A stretch of DNA of 64,000 nucleotides from Flavihumibacter petaseus NBRC 106054 (GTDB taxonomy: Bacteria; Bacteroidota; Bacteroidia; Chitinophagales; Chitinophagaceae). Made by a program: the position numbers and the translations under genes. A model generated the notes under the pieces. It had not been told where the DNA came from, did no database searches, and saw only the letters and a program-made list of their open reading frames with translations. Positions 53,036 through 62,208 of the stretch are shown here, one piece after another. The first letter of the stretch is position 1, and every line of letters starts with the position of its first letter. The stretch is from assembly GCF_000974785.1 (NCBI RefSeq), contig NZ_BBWV01000002.1, positions 868,001 to 932,000 on the forward strand, written 5' to 3'.

Positions 53036-54022
53036 TCAGGAGGCGAGGATCTTAACGATCTTCATCCATTCCTCGTTGATTTTTTGCTTGGCCTTTACGG
53101 CATATTCCAGTTGGGTATAGTGCATCTTGTTGTTCTGGATGCCTACCATTACATTGTGCCTGTTGATGAGGAGCGACTCCACTGCATGATAACCCATCCG
53201 GCTGGCGATAAGCCTGTCGAGGCAGGTGGGAGACCCGCCACGCTGGATGTGCCCCAGGATGCAGACACGGGTATCTACATTCGGCAGTTTGGCTTTCACG
53301 TGCTTGGCAACTTCTTCTGCACCACCGAATTCATCTCCTTCCGCAACCACAATCAGGTTTACCAGTTTGCGGCGTTTTTCTTTTTCGGCCAGGCTGTTCA
53401 CCACATCGTCGATATCGGTTTTCTTTTCCGGTATCAGAATGTGCTCTGCACCTGTTGCAATACCGCTGTGCAATGCAATGTAACCGGCGTCGCGGCCCAT
53501 TACTTCAATGATGAAAAGGCGGTCGTGCGCATCAGCAGTGTCGCGGATCTTGTCGATCGCTTCCACCGCCGTGTTTACGGCTGTATCGAAACCAATAGTG
53601 AAATCTGTTCCGGCAATGTCTTTATCAATAGTGCCCGGCAGGCCGATGCAGGGAATGTCAAACTCCTTGCTGAACTTGAGTGCGCCATTGAAACTTCCGT
53701 CTCCGCCGATCACGACGAGACCATTGATGCCGCGTTTTTTCAGGTTGTCATAAGCCTTCTTGCGGCCTTCATATTCGAAAAACTCTTTACATCGGGCAGT
53801 TTTCAGAATAGTGCCACCCCGTTGAATGATATTGGCTACAGAGCGGGATTCCATTTGGAAAATATCATCTTCCACCATCCCGCTGTAACCGCGCATAACG
53901 CCAAATACTTCCAGTCCATGGTACAAACCGGTACGCACTACTGCCCTTACGGCAGCGTTCATACCAGGCGAATCACCTCCAGAGGTCAAAACCCCGATTT
54001 TCGTGACCTTTCTGTCGTTCAT
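53036..54022 (-). CDS. pfkA: 6-phosphofructokinase (ATP-dependent)
   Basis: 328 aa. GVLTSGGDSPGMNAAVRAVVR (ATP loop), VVIGGDGSFNGA, PGTIDKDIAGTDFTIGFDTA (catalytic Asp), VEVMGRDAGY-type motif IEVMGRDAGYIA and QRGGSPTCLDR. Glycolytic committing step. First gene of the pfkA-pyk operon, with a perfect 14-bp palindrome overlapping its -7 element, which suggests repressor control. Confidence 0.98.
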   Translation of the reverse strand: MNDRKVTKIGVLTSGGDSPGMNAAVRAVVRTGLYHGLEVFGVMRGYSGMVEDDIFQMESRSVANIIQRGGTILKTARCKEFFEYEGRKKAYDNLKKRGINGLVVIGGDGSFNGALKFSKEFDIPCIGLPGTIDKDIAGTDFTIGFDTAVNTAVEAIDKIRDTADAHDRLFIIEVMGRDAGYIALHSGIATGAEHILIPEKKTDIDDVVNSLAEKEKRRKLVNLIVVAEGDEFGGAEEVAKHVKAKLPNVDTRVCILGHIQRGGSPTCLDRLIASRMGYHAVESLLINRHNVMVGIQNNKMHYTQLEYAVKAKQKINEEWMKIVKILAS

Positions 54023-54073
54023 TTAGATTTAGTTGGTTTGGTTTAACTTATACATAGTGGCGTCTTAGCTTCG

Positions 54074-54117
54074 TTTGGCGCGCCAAAAATAAGGATTTGC
54101 CTCTTACCTTTAACAAA
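54074..54117 (-). promoter_or_regulatory. pfkA-pyk promoter with a perfect 14-bp palindrome on the -7 element
   Basis: On the minus strand TTTG (54114-54117), 22 bases, TATTTTTG (54084-54091). The perfect palindrome TTTGGCGCGCCAAA (54074-54087) overlaps the downstream end of the -7 element, the position expected of a repressor operator. Confidence 0.65.
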
Positions 54118-54193
54118 TCCGCAGGGCGTTGATGTCTATTTTACACAATTGGGGCTTACGCCTGTTAGTTTTTCTGAAAATGGAATTGTATCG

Positions 54194-55096
54194 ATGGAAA
54201 AAATACTGGTAACCGGTGCCAACGGAATGGTGGCGCAGGCACTGATCAAACTGTTGCTGCAGCAGGGATACACCGTGATCGCCACTGGCCGCGGTCCTTC
54301 AAGATTAAATATGACTGACCCTTCCCTGCATTATTATCCCGCAGATCTCACCCATCCGTTTGAACTGCAGATGGTGATGGAGAAAGAATTGCCACAGGTG
54401 GTGGTGCATCTCGCCGCAATGACGCAGGTGGATGAATGCGCGCTTCGTCAGAATGAAGCACATGTAATGAATGTGGAAGCAACTGCAAGATTGCTCCTCG
54501 ACGCTGAATCGTTCAGCAGCTTTTTTATCCTGTTGTCTACCGATTTTGTATTTGACGGTGAGAAAGGAATGTATATCGAAACTGATGAACCGGCACCCAT
54601 CAGCTGGTATGGTCATACCAAGGTGGAAGCGGAGGCGCTGGTGGAAACAGCAGCGATGGACTGGGCGATTATCCGCACCTGCCTGGTGTATGGTGCCGCC
54701 ACACCAGGGGGCAGGCAGAACATTTTCAGTTGGGTACGGTCATCCCTGGAAGCCGGAAAGCCTATTAACGTGGTGGATGACCAGTGGCGCACACCCACGG
54801 CCGTGGAAGACCTCGCAGCCGGTATTCTGCTGGTGATCCGTCAACGCGCAAAGGGCCTCTGGCACCTCTCCGGCGAAGAAAGGATGACGCCTTACCGGAT
54901 GGCACTGGCCATCGCAGCGCAGGGTGGGTTCGATGGTCAGTTGCTGACACGGGTTACTGCCGATTCATTTACCCAACCGGGAAAACGTCCGCTGCTGACC
55001 GGTTTCGATATCAGCAAAGCGAAAAAGGAACTGGGTTTCCAGCCAGGAAAATTTGCCGACCATATCAAAAAAATGACAACGGAAGACGGTCAGTGA
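54194..55096 (+). CDS. RmlD-like SDR-family reductase
   Basis: 300 aa from the ATG at 54194. NAD(P)-binding ILVTGANGMVAQALIKLLLQ, active-site Tyr/Lys in SWYGHTKVEAE, and STDFVFDGEKGMY, a pattern of dTDP-4-dehydrorhamnose reductase (RmlD) relatives. No other dTDP-sugar genes flank it, so substrate assignment is open. Divergent from pfkA, and its stop directly abuts the stop of the convergent CtlX gene. Confidence 0.9.
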   Translation: MEKILVTGANGMVAQALIKLLLQQGYTVIATGRGPSRLNMTDPSLHYYPADLTHPFELQMVMEKELPQVVVHLAAMTQVDECALRQNEAHVMNVEATARLLLDAESFSSFFILLSTDFVFDGEKGMYIETDEPAPISWYGHTKVEAEALVETAAMDWAIIRTCLVYGAATPGGRQNIFSWVRSSLEAGKPINVVDDQWRTPTAVEDLAAGILLVIRQRAKGLWHLSGEERMTPYRMALAIAAQGGFDGQLLTRVTADSFTQPGKRPLLTGFDISKAKKELGFQPGKFADHIKKMTTEDGQ

Positions 55097-56005
55097 TCAG
55101 CGGGGTTCAAGGTAGATCTCTGCCATCATGCATCTTGCGCTGCCGCCGCCATTGGTTTCGATCGTGTCTAGCGGCGCATGGAGGATGCCGTTGAATTTTT
55201 CCAGCATCCTTACCTGTTCCGGCGTCAATGCTTTATAAGCCTGGCTGCTCATTACCAGGAATTTTGTTCCGGATGCGTTGCTTACCTGCAACATGTTACC
55301 GGCGAAAGCATTCATCTGATCCATAGTAATAGGGACAATCGCCTTACCACTCTGCCGGATAGTTTCCTGAACCAGCACATGTTCTTCGGGGTCGGTTATG
55401 GCATCCAGGCAGATTACCACATATTCATCTGCAACGCACATCATCACATTGGTGTGATAGATCTGCATCCCCTGCTGGTCGGTTGCGGTGAAAGCAACGG
55501 TGCGATAGCCCATCAGGCTGCCGAATCTTTCCAGTACTGTTTTGTTGGTGCGGGGAGACAGGCAGGCATAGGCGATTTTATTGTCGCGGTCCAATACCAT
55601 ACTACCGGTTCCCTCCAAAAAGCGGTTATCATTTTCTTCCCCTGTCAGATCTATCGTATTACTGATCAGGAATTTCCGGGAAAGTGTTTCCAGGATATGC
55701 GGTTTGCGTTCTGCCCTGCGGTTGGGTGCATACATCGGGTACAGTACGATAGCACCATCACCATGAAAACTGATCCAGTTATTCGGGAAGATGGAATCTG
55801 GGGTATAGGGGGAAGGTGTATCTTCTATCACCGTTACGTCAACTCCTTTTGACCGTAACAAGGTGACAAAGTGATCAAATTCTCCGGCAGCATTTTCCTG
55901 CGCGCCAGCTGCCTGCCCTGGTACCTGGAAGGCATTATTGACGGCGGTTTCAGCATTGAAACTGAAATTCACCGGACGTATCATGAGTAGATGGGATGTT
56001 GCCAC
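55097..56005 (-). CDS. ctlX: Citrulline hydrolase CtlX-like (amidinotransferase superfamily)
   Basis: 302 aa. Pentein fold: HLLMIRPVNFSFNAETAVNNAF, YTPDSIFPNNWISFH (the Asp/Asn substrate cap), RFLEGTGSMVLDR (catalytic Glu/Asp), IYHTNVMMCVADEY (catalytic His) and catalytic Cys292 in GGGSARCMMAE. This subfamily is described as citrulline ureidase (CtlX, named in Francisella), which turns citrulline into ornithine, CO2 and ammonia. It starts 20 bases after the arginine deiminase gene, so product and substrate match. Confidence 0.88.
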   Translation of the reverse strand: MATSHLLMIRPVNFSFNAETAVNNAFQVPGQAAGAQENAAGEFDHFVTLLRSKGVDVTVIEDTPSPYTPDSIFPNNWISFHGDGAIVLYPMYAPNRRAERKPHILETLSRKFLISNTIDLTGEENDNRFLEGTGSMVLDRDNKIAYACLSPRTNKTVLERFGSLMGYRTVAFTATDQQGMQIYHTNVMMCVADEYVVICLDAITDPEEHVLVQETIRQSGKAIVPITMDQMNAFAGNMLQVSNASGTKFLVMSSQAYKALTPEQVRMLEKFNGILHAPLDTIETNGGGSARCMMAEIYLEPR

Positions 56006-56025
56006 AGGCTTGTTTTAAAGGGTGC

Positions 56026-57471
56026 TCAAATCGGATCGCGGTAGAGGGGCATGCTCATGCAATGAAAGCCACCGCGCGCACGGGATAGTTCTGCTGAAGG
56101 CATCAGGATCAGGCAATCGGACAGCTGTTCGGTTTGCGTGGTGCCTGATTCCAGCTGGTCAAGCAGGTCTTTCGCATGCAGGATCCTGAAACCCGCAGCT
56201 TCAAAAGCATCCGCTGTTTTGTCGTTGCGGTCATATCCCAACACCACACCTTCTTTCAGTGCCAGCACGTTACAGGAGTCTGTCCACTGCTCGCGCGCAT
56301 CAAATGGAAACTCGTTATTGCCGGAATAGATAAAACGCACTTTTTCGTCTGATCCAAGGTCATTCCGGCTGATATCTGTCAGCAAATCTTCCAGGGTATC
56401 AAAATGTACCGGGTTCTCCAGGTCCTTTTTGCGGAACTGCAGTATTTTAATCTTGTTCTCTTCTTTTTTGCCTTCCAGGATCCGCTGAACGATATCTGCG
56501 TCTTCTTTTTTAACAGCCTTCTTGGAGAAGGATCCGAGCATTACCCAGACATTGCGTTTGACCTGGGTGAAAATGGTATCGATGTGCATGTAGTCCCGCT
56601 TCTTGGGAATCTTCACAATAGAAACTTTTTTCACGATACTTTTTTCGAACAGGGCATGCACAGCGAGGTGCGCTGCTTCCATACTCGTTCTTTCACTTAC
56701 CCCGATCAGCACATGATCTTTGCTGACCACCATTACGTCACCGCCTTCAAGGGTAACCTTACGGTCGTCGCCTTCTTTCGGCAGCAGGAAATGCTGGTGG
56801 GTGTCCGGTAATTCGATGATGTTGTTGCGGAGCGTTTCAAAAAGCGGGTGATTGAATACAATATAGCGAACGAGCAGCGCTTCGCGGGTGCGGGCCTTTT
56901 TGGCTGGTTTGTTCAGCAGCAGGTGATTGTTGATGGTGATGCCAATATCCCTGGTAAAAATGAAATTGGGGATCGGTGCGAACAGCATCTGTTTTTTTGC
57001 GTTGGTGCCGCTGATGAAAATGCGGGCCAGTTCAACCGGGGCATAGGCAAGCAATTCCTGCTGCACCGTATACGAACACCCTTCCACAGCACACACGGAA
57101 GCAACCAGGGTAAGTTTGATCTCCCGGTCTTCCAGGATCTGTTCAAGCAGCCACTGCAATTCGATCACCTTATCGCTGCGGTAAAAATCTTTATGTCCCG
57201 GTTTGTAAAAATTGCGCGAGGCTGATTTGGCGTCGACCTCGTGTAACCTGCCTTTGATCAGTTCAGGATCCAGGAAATAGAGCAAAATCTTGGTATAGTA
57301 GTCGTATTCCTTGCGGCGGATGGTGTCGAGGTGTACGATATCCTCAAATAACCAGTCCTGCGCCTTGGAAGGCACCACTTTTCCGATTCCGCTGTCAGGG
57401 CTGTGTACAAGTAGTCTTCTTAATGTTCCGATTTCATTGGTAACAAATGCAAATGCTGTTTCTTTTGGCAT
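56026..57471 (-). CDS. Arginine deiminase (ArcA-like, long form)
   Basis: 481 aa from the ATG at 57471, longer than classical ArcA (about 410). Pentein motifs: IGTLRRLLVHSPDSG, PNFIFTRDIGITI, VTLEGGDVMVVS, DYMHIDTIFTQV, and the C-terminal nucleophile Cys471 in ARGGFHCMSMPLYRDP. It deiminates arginine to citrulline and ammonia. Followed by ctlX, with no arcB or arcC, so the product is probably hydrolysed rather than phosphorolysed. Its promoter is between it and the universal stress protein gene. Confidence 0.9.
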   Translation of the reverse strand: MPKETAFAFVTNEIGTLRRLLVHSPDSGIGKVVPSKAQDWLFEDIVHLDTIRRKEYDYYTKILLYFLDPELIKGRLHEVDAKSASRNFYKPGHKDFYRSDKVIELQWLLEQILEDREIKLTLVASVCAVEGCSYTVQQELLAYAPVELARIFISGTNAKKQMLFAPIPNFIFTRDIGITINNHLLLNKPAKKARTREALLVRYIVFNHPLFETLRNNIIELPDTHQHFLLPKEGDDRKVTLEGGDVMVVSKDHVLIGVSERTSMEAAHLAVHALFEKSIVKKVSIVKIPKKRDYMHIDTIFTQVKRNVWVMLGSFSKKAVKKEDADIVQRILEGKKEENKIKILQFRKKDLENPVHFDTLEDLLTDISRNDLGSDEKVRFIYSGNNEFPFDAREQWTDSCNVLALKEGVVLGYDRNDKTADAFEAAGFRILHAKDLLDQLESGTTQTEQLSDCLILMPSAELSRARGGFHCMSMPLYRDPI

Positions 57472-57533
57472 ATGGCGTGATTGAAAGAAAAGAGAGGGTT
57501 CCGGCAAATGGGGGAGGGATCGCAGCTAGGCGA

Positions 57534-57548
57534 TCGCTGAATCAGCGA
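57534..57548. promoter_or_regulatory. Inverted repeat TCGCTGA-N-TCAGCGA in the arginine deiminase leader
   Basis: A perfect 7-bp inverted repeat with one central base, located between the -7 element (57579-57586) and the ATG, in a leader of about 100 bases. It overlaps the 8-base palindrome GCGATCGC (57530-57537). A candidate operator or leader hairpin. Confidence 0.4.
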
Positions 57549-57578
57549 ATATGGCAGCCGGTTGTAACATGAAGAAAA

Positions 57579-57586
57579 CAAAGCTA
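57579..57586 (-). promoter_or_regulatory. -7 element (TAGCTTTG) of arginine deiminase
   Basis: Exact TAnnTTTG on the minus strand, just downstream of the stop of the universal stress protein gene. Confidence 0.45.
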
Positions 57587-57591
57587 GGGAA

Positions 57592-58413
57592 TTATTCGTG
57601 AATAGCCAGCAGCGGTATATGGGTATGATAAGCGAGTTTTCTGGTGTAATGCGGGGCAAAAAGACCCTCGAGGAAAGAGTGATTGCGCGGAACGGTGATC
57701 ACACAATCCACCTGGTGTGCGGTGGCAAACTGATCGGCAGCTTCCACAAAATCGTCCTGCGGAATAAAGTGGAAGATGGGTTGAAATCCATCCAGCATCT
57801 CTTCCAGGTCGGCTTTTTCCTTCAGGTAGCTGGCGCTTTCTGCATATTGGGCATTCTTATCAACGTGCATCACAAGGAGGGCAGGCTTGCTGATCCGCAG
57901 GAATGCTTTCAGTTGGTTAATGGGCGTGCTGATCCGTACATCTTTCATATCAGTAGCAAAAACAACCGCTTTCAGTCCGCGGTATTGTGCATCGGGAGGT
58001 ATGATCATGACGGGTGCTACGGCTTCATTGGCCATCCGGATGGCGTTGCTTCCCATCAGGAGGTGTTCGATGCCACTGGCTCCGGTGAGCCCGATAAACA
58101 CCATATCAATTCCTTCCTGCTGTACAAACTCTGCCAGGTCGTCGATCAGGAATACGCCATCAGCGGCAATCGTACGGGTATTGGCGGGAGCGCCCAATTC
58201 GGTAGCCAGGTTGGAAAGAGCCACCTCTGCTACCTTAATCCGGTCATCAAGGTCAATATCCAGCGGGGTGCCGTCTGACCCTGCAGCGATCGGATCCAGC
58301 AGGTGATACAAGGTAACCTGCACATCGTTCAAGTCCCTGGCCATGTCAATTGCGAACTTGGCTGCGTTTTTGGCTGTATGCGAAAAGTCGATGGGAACCA
58401 GGAAGTTGTACAT
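57592..58413 (-). CDS. Universal stress protein, two UspA domains
   Basis: 273 aa from the ATG at 58413; the longer frame overlaps the region upstream of prfC. Domain 1 (1-140) starts [20 protein letters not shown] and keeps the ATP-binding pattern [17 protein letters not shown]. Domain 2 (about 150-273) is degenerate, with [11 protein letters not shown] and ending [21 protein letters not shown]. USPs are stress and energy sensors. It lies upstream of arginine deiminase and ctlX and could be part of their response. TATCTTTA (7/8 of -7) precedes it. Confidence 0.9.
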   Translation of the reverse strand: MYNFLVPIDFSHTAKNAAKFAIDMARDLNDVQVTLYHLLDPIAAGSDGTPLDIDLDDRIKVAEVALSNLATELGAPANTRTIAADGVFLIDDLAEFVQQEGIDMVFIGLTGASGIEHLLMGSNAIRMANEAVAPVMIIPPDAQYRGLKAVVFATDMKDVRISTPINQLKAFLRISKPALLVMHVDKNAQYAESASYLKEKADLEEMLDGFQPIFHFIPQDDFVEAADQFATAHQVDCVITVPRNHSFLEGLFAPHYTRKLAYHTHIPLLAIHE

Positions 58414-58458
58414 AAACCAGTTTTTTTTAAAGATACTGAAAATGAGCAAGGTGTTGGT

Positions 58459-58466
58459 TACCTTTG
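58459..58466 (+). promoter_or_regulatory. -7 element (TACCTTTG) of prfC
   Basis: Exact TAnnTTTG with only 8 bases to the ATG at 58475, implying a very short or absent leader. Confidence 0.6.
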
Positions 58467-58474
58467 CGCCCGTC

Positions 58475-60067
58475 ATGAAATATCATTCCGAGATCAGGCG
58501 CCGCCGCAGTTTTGCTATTATTTCCCACCCCGATGCCGGGAAAACGACACTAACCGAAAAGTTACTCCTTTTCGGAGGTGCGATCCAGACTGCCGGTGCG
58601 GTGAAAAGCAATAAAATCAAAAAGCACGCCACCTCCGATTTCATGGAGATAGAGCGGCAGCGGGGAATCTCGGTTGCGACCTCCGTGATGACCTTTGAAT
58701 TCCAGGGCATCCTGATCAACCTGCTGGATACACCGGGCCACAAGGATTTTGCTGAAGATACTTACCGCACGCTTACCGCTGTAGACAGTGTAATACTTGT
58801 TATCGACAGTGTCAACGGAGTCGAAGAACAAACCCGTCGCCTGATGGAGGTTTGCCGCATGCGCGACACTCCCGTGATCGTGTTCATCAATAAGATGGAC
58901 CGTGATGGTAAGGGCCGGTTTGACCTGATCGAAGAAGTGGAAAGGGAACTCAGCATTCAACTGCATCCGATGACCTGGCCGATCAACAGCGGCAAGGATT
59001 TCAAGGGGGTGTATAACCTGCACGATAAAAACATCCGGTTGTTCACGGCGAATACGAAGGCCGACGATGATGATGTACTGCAGCTGCAGGACCTCACTGA
59101 TCCTGTTCTGGATCAGAAACTGGGCGACCGTGATGCCGCTGTTCTCCGGGAAGACGTGGAGCTGGTAGATGGCGTGCATGGTGAACTGAATGTGGATCAG
59201 TACCTCGCCGGTAAAGTGGCGCCGGTATTTTTCGGAAGTGCCGTGAATAATTTCGGTGTGAAGGAAATGCTGGATACTTTCATCCGCATCGCCCCGACAC
59301 CGCGCAGCCGCGAAACGACAAAGCGGCTGGTGAATGTGGAAGAAGACAAATTCAGTGGTTTCATTTTTAAGATACATGCGAATCTTGACCCGAAGCATCG
59401 GGACCGGATTGCATTTCTCCGGGTTTGTTCCGGCAAGTTTGAACGCAACAAGTATTTCAAACATGTCCGCCTGCAGAAAGATGTACGATTCAGCAACCCC
59501 TACAGTTTCCTTGCCCGGAGCAAGGATGTGATTGAAGAAGCCTACCCGGGGGATGTCGTAGGTCTGTTTGATACCGGGAACTTCAAGATCGGCGACACCC
59601 TCACGGAAGGAGAATCATTCTACTTCACCGGCATTCCATCCTTCTCACCCGAGATCTTTAAAGAAGTGGTGAATAAGGATCCGATGAAGACCAAACAGCT
59701 GGAGAAGGGTCTTTTGCAGCTGACAGATGAAGGGGTGGCCCAGTTGTTCACACAATTTGGCGGCAACAAGAAGATCATTGGTTGCGTGGGTGAATTGCAG
59801 TTCGAAGTTATTCAGTACCGCCTGCTGCATGAATATGGCGCTTCAGTGGATTTCAAGGCGCAGCCCTATTACAAAGCCTGCTGGATCACCAGTGAAAGCG
59901 AACAGAAACTCCAGGATTTTACCCGCTTCAAATCAGCCAATATTGCTGAAGACAAAGACGGTCACCTGGTGTACCTCGCGCAAAGTGAATGGTTCCTCAA
60001 TACCGAGCGTACCAATAATCCCGATATCGAGTTTCATTTCACTTCAGAAATTCACAAAGCGGAATAG
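58475..60067 (+). CDS. prfC: Peptide chain release factor 3
   Basis: 530 aa from the ATG at 58475, equal to the E. coli RF3 length (529); the longer frame runs back over the promoter and the divergent usp gene. G1 [10 protein letters not shown]2 in [10 protein letters not shown]3 DTPGHKD, G4 NKMD, then domain 2 and the RF3-C domain ([10 protein letters not shown]-type [12 protein letters not shown]). The GTPase recycles RF1/RF2 from terminated ribosomes. It converges with purB. Confidence 0.97.
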   Translation: MKYHSEIRRRRSFAIISHPDAGKTTLTEKLLLFGGAIQTAGAVKSNKIKKHATSDFMEIERQRGISVATSVMTFEFQGILINLLDTPGHKDFAEDTYRTLTAVDSVILVIDSVNGVEEQTRRLMEVCRMRDTPVIVFINKMDRDGKGRFDLIEEVERELSIQLHPMTWPINSGKDFKGVYNLHDKNIRLFTANTKADDDDVLQLQDLTDPVLDQKLGDRDAAVLREDVELVDGVHGELNVDQYLAGKVAPVFFGSAVNNFGVKEMLDTFIRIAPTPRSRETTKRLVNVEEDKFSGFIFKIHANLDPKHRDRIAFLRVCSGKFERNKYFKHVRLQKDVRFSNPYSFLARSKDVIEEAYPGDVVGLFDTGNFKIGDTLTEGESFYFTGIPSFSPEIFKEVVNKDPMKTKQLEKGLLQLTDEGVAQLFTQFGGNKKIIGCVGELQFEVIQYRLLHEYGASVDFKAQPYYKACWITSESEQKLQDFTRFKSANIAEDKDGHLVYLAQSEWFLNTERTNNPDIEFHFTSEIHKAE

Positions 60068-60073
60068 TCCGGA

Positions 60074-61417
60074 TCAATATTCCGGAACAACACCGGTATA
60101 ATTCTGCGGGCTGATCAGTTTCAGTTCTTTTTTCAGTTCTGCACTGATCTTAAGTGAAGAGATGAACTGGTGAATGGCTTTCTTGTCAATGGCGGATTTT
60201 CCCCTGGTCAGTTCTTTCAATGCCTCATATGGCTGGGGATAGTTTTCCCGGCGTAAAATGGTTTGAATAGCTTCTGCTACTACCGCCCAGTTGTTTTCAA
60301 GGTCTTCATTGATCTTCTTCTCATTGAGCACCAGTTTGGAAAGCCCTTTTTCGATAGACCGGATGGCAAGGATAACATGTGCAAACGGTACGCCGATATT
60401 GCGCAGTACGGTACTGTCAGTAAGGTCCCGCTGCAGGCGGCTGATCGGCAGCTTCCCGGCAAGATGTTCGAGCAGCGCATTCGCAATCCCCAGGTTGCCT
60501 TCTGCATTTTCAAAGTCAATGGGATTGACTTTATGCGGCATGGCAGATGAGCCTACTTCTCCTTTTTTGGTTTTCTGTTTGAAATAATCCATGGAGATAT
60601 AGGTCCAGATGTCCCGGCAGAAATCGATCAGGATATTGTTGATGCGTTTCATGGCATCAAAGTGGGCCGCCAGGTTGTCGTAATGTTCGATCTGGGTGGT
60701 GAACTGCTGCCGTTGCAACCCGATGGATTCAACAAATGCATTTCCCAGTGTCACCCAGTCTTTTTTGGAATAGGCGACATGATGTGCATTGAAGTTGCCG
60801 GTAGCGCCACCGAATTTGGCGGAGAAGGGAACGGCTATGAACAGTTCTACCTGGTTGCCGATCCTTTCCACGAATACCATCAGTTCTTTCCCGAGCCGCG
60901 TGGGACTTGCCGGCTGCCCGTGCGTACGCGCGAGCAGGGGAATGTTGCGCCATTCTTCCGCCAGCAGCTGAAACTGGTTGTTGAGGTTCAGCAGCGAAGG
61001 CAGGTATTCAAATTCAACAGCGTGTTTCCACGACAGGGGAACGGAGGTATTATTGATATCCTGTGACGTGAGCCCGAAATGCACCCACTCTTTCAGTTGA
61101 TCCATGCCACAGGCCGACAGTTTTTCCTTAACGAAATACTCCACCGCCTTGACGTCATGGTTGGTGATCTTTTCTGTATCCTTAATGACCTGTGCATCTG
61201 CAGTACTGAAATTTTCAGCCACTTCCTTCAGGTATTTCCTGGCTTTCGCAGGCAATTTGAAGAATTGTTTGTCCGCCAGGAAAAGGAAATATTCTATTTC
61301 AATGATAACCCGGTATTTCATCAGGGCATATTCAGAAAAATAGTCATCCAGGTGCTGAAGTTGCTGACGGTAACGGCCGTCAATAGGGGAAATCGCAGTA
61401 AGTGATTGAAGTTCCAT
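60074..61417 (-). CDS. purB: Adenylosuccinate lyase
   Basis: 447 aa from the ATG at 61417 (MELQSLTAISPIDGRY, as in E. coli PurB). Fumarase/aspartase fold with TSQDINNTS, ARTHGQPASPTRLGKE and the signature loop GSSAMPHKVNPIDFENAEGN carrying the catalytic Ser. It cleaves SAICAR and adenylosuccinate in purine synthesis. Divergent from mqnA and convergent with prfC. Confidence 0.97.
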   Translation of the reverse strand: MELQSLTAISPIDGRYRQQLQHLDDYFSEYALMKYRVIIEIEYFLFLADKQFFKLPAKARKYLKEVAENFSTADAQVIKDTEKITNHDVKAVEYFVKEKLSACGMDQLKEWVHFGLTSQDINNTSVPLSWKHAVEFEYLPSLLNLNNQFQLLAEEWRNIPLLARTHGQPASPTRLGKELMVFVERIGNQVELFIAVPFSAKFGGATGNFNAHHVAYSKKDWVTLGNAFVESIGLQRQQFTTQIEHYDNLAAHFDAMKRINNILIDFCRDIWTYISMDYFKQKTKKGEVGSSAMPHKVNPIDFENAEGNLGIANALLEHLAGKLPISRLQRDLTDSTVLRNIGVPFAHVILAIRSIEKGLSKLVLNEKKINEDLENNWAVVAEAIQTILRRENYPQPYEALKELTRGKSAIDKKAIHQFISSLKISAELKKELKLISPQNYTGVVPEY

Positions 61418-61430
61418 GATAGTAGTGCTG

Positions 61431-61438
61431 TACATTTG
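61431..61438 (+). promoter_or_regulatory. -7 element (TACATTTG) of mqnA
   Basis: Exact TAnnTTTG, 19 bases before the GTG start at 61458 and only 13 bases from the divergent purB ATG. Confidence 0.55.
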
Positions 61439-61457
61439 CGAAATTAAATTAAAGCGG

Positions 61458-62207
61458 GTGGACAGAAAAATAAGAGTAGGAGCGGTTAGCTACATGAATA
61501 CGAAACCCCTGATATATGGACTGGAACAGGGTTTGATGCTGGACGAAATAGACCTTGTTGTTGATTTTCCCGCCAATATCGCGCAACAACTGATCGACGA
61601 CGAAATTGACCTCGGGCTGGTACCGGTAGCGGTCATTCCCCGGCTTAAATACCATCATATTGTAGGCGATTATGGCATCAGCTGTGATGGCCCGGTTGCC
61701 TCGGTATGCCTTTTCAGTGAAGTACCACTGGCCGAAATCACGGAAGTGTTGCTGGATTACCAGAGCCGTACTTCCGTGCGGCTGGCAAAGATCCTGCTGG
61801 AAAAATACTGGAAGAAGAAGGTGACACTGACCGATACCCGGGATGATTTTCGCGACAGGATCAAGGGAACGACAGCCGGTGTCGTAATCGGGGACAGGGC
61901 TTTGCAGCAGCGGCAGGTGTCTCCCTATATTTATGACCTTGGTGAAGCCTGGAAGGATTTCACGGGACTGCCCTTCGTGTTTGCAGCCTGGGTGAGCAAC
62001 AAGCCGCTGGAAGAGGATTTTGAAGTTCATTTCAATGCGTTGAACAGGTACGGACTTGACCGGCTGGAAAGCGTTGTAAAAACGCATCCCTTTACGGACT
62101 TTGACCTCATGGAATATTACACGCGGTACATAGCTTATGAATTAACGGAAGAACGCCGTAAAGGCCTGGCTAAGTACCTGGAGTACCTTAAGGAAATGAA
62201 TCTATGA
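61458..62207 (+). CDS. mqnA: Menaquinone biosynthetic enzyme MqnA (chorismate dehydratase)
   Basis: 249 aa from the GTG at 61458, which gives the family start MDRKIRVGAVSYMNTKPLIYGL; earlier codons overlap the promoter. Periplasmic-binding-like fold with IDDEIDLGLVPVAVIPRL, YGISCDGPVASVCLFS, LDYQSRTSVRLAKILL and TAGVVIGDRAL. It makes 3-enolpyruvyl-benzoate for the futalosine route to menaquinone, the respiratory quinone of this phylum. Other mqn genes are not in the window. Confidence 0.95.
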   Translation: MDRKIRVGAVSYMNTKPLIYGLEQGLMLDEIDLVVDFPANIAQQLIDDEIDLGLVPVAVIPRLKYHHIVGDYGISCDGPVASVCLFSEVPLAEITEVLLDYQSRTSVRLAKILLEKYWKKKVTLTDTRDDFRDRIKGTTAGVVIGDRALQQRQVSPYIYDLGEAWKDFTGLPFVFAAWVSNKPLEEDFEVHFNALNRYGLDRLESVVKTHPFTDFDLMEYYTRYIAYELTEERRKGLAKYLEYLKEMNL

Positions 62208-62208
62208 A

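Noticed and set aside
53084-54046. 320-aa ORF on the + strand opposite pfkA
   Set aside because: Antisense shadow of a highly conserved pfkA frame; no domain pattern or start context of its own.
58562-59464. 300-aa ORF on the - strand inside prfC
   Set aside because: Antisense to conserved GTPase motifs; no recognisable protein features.
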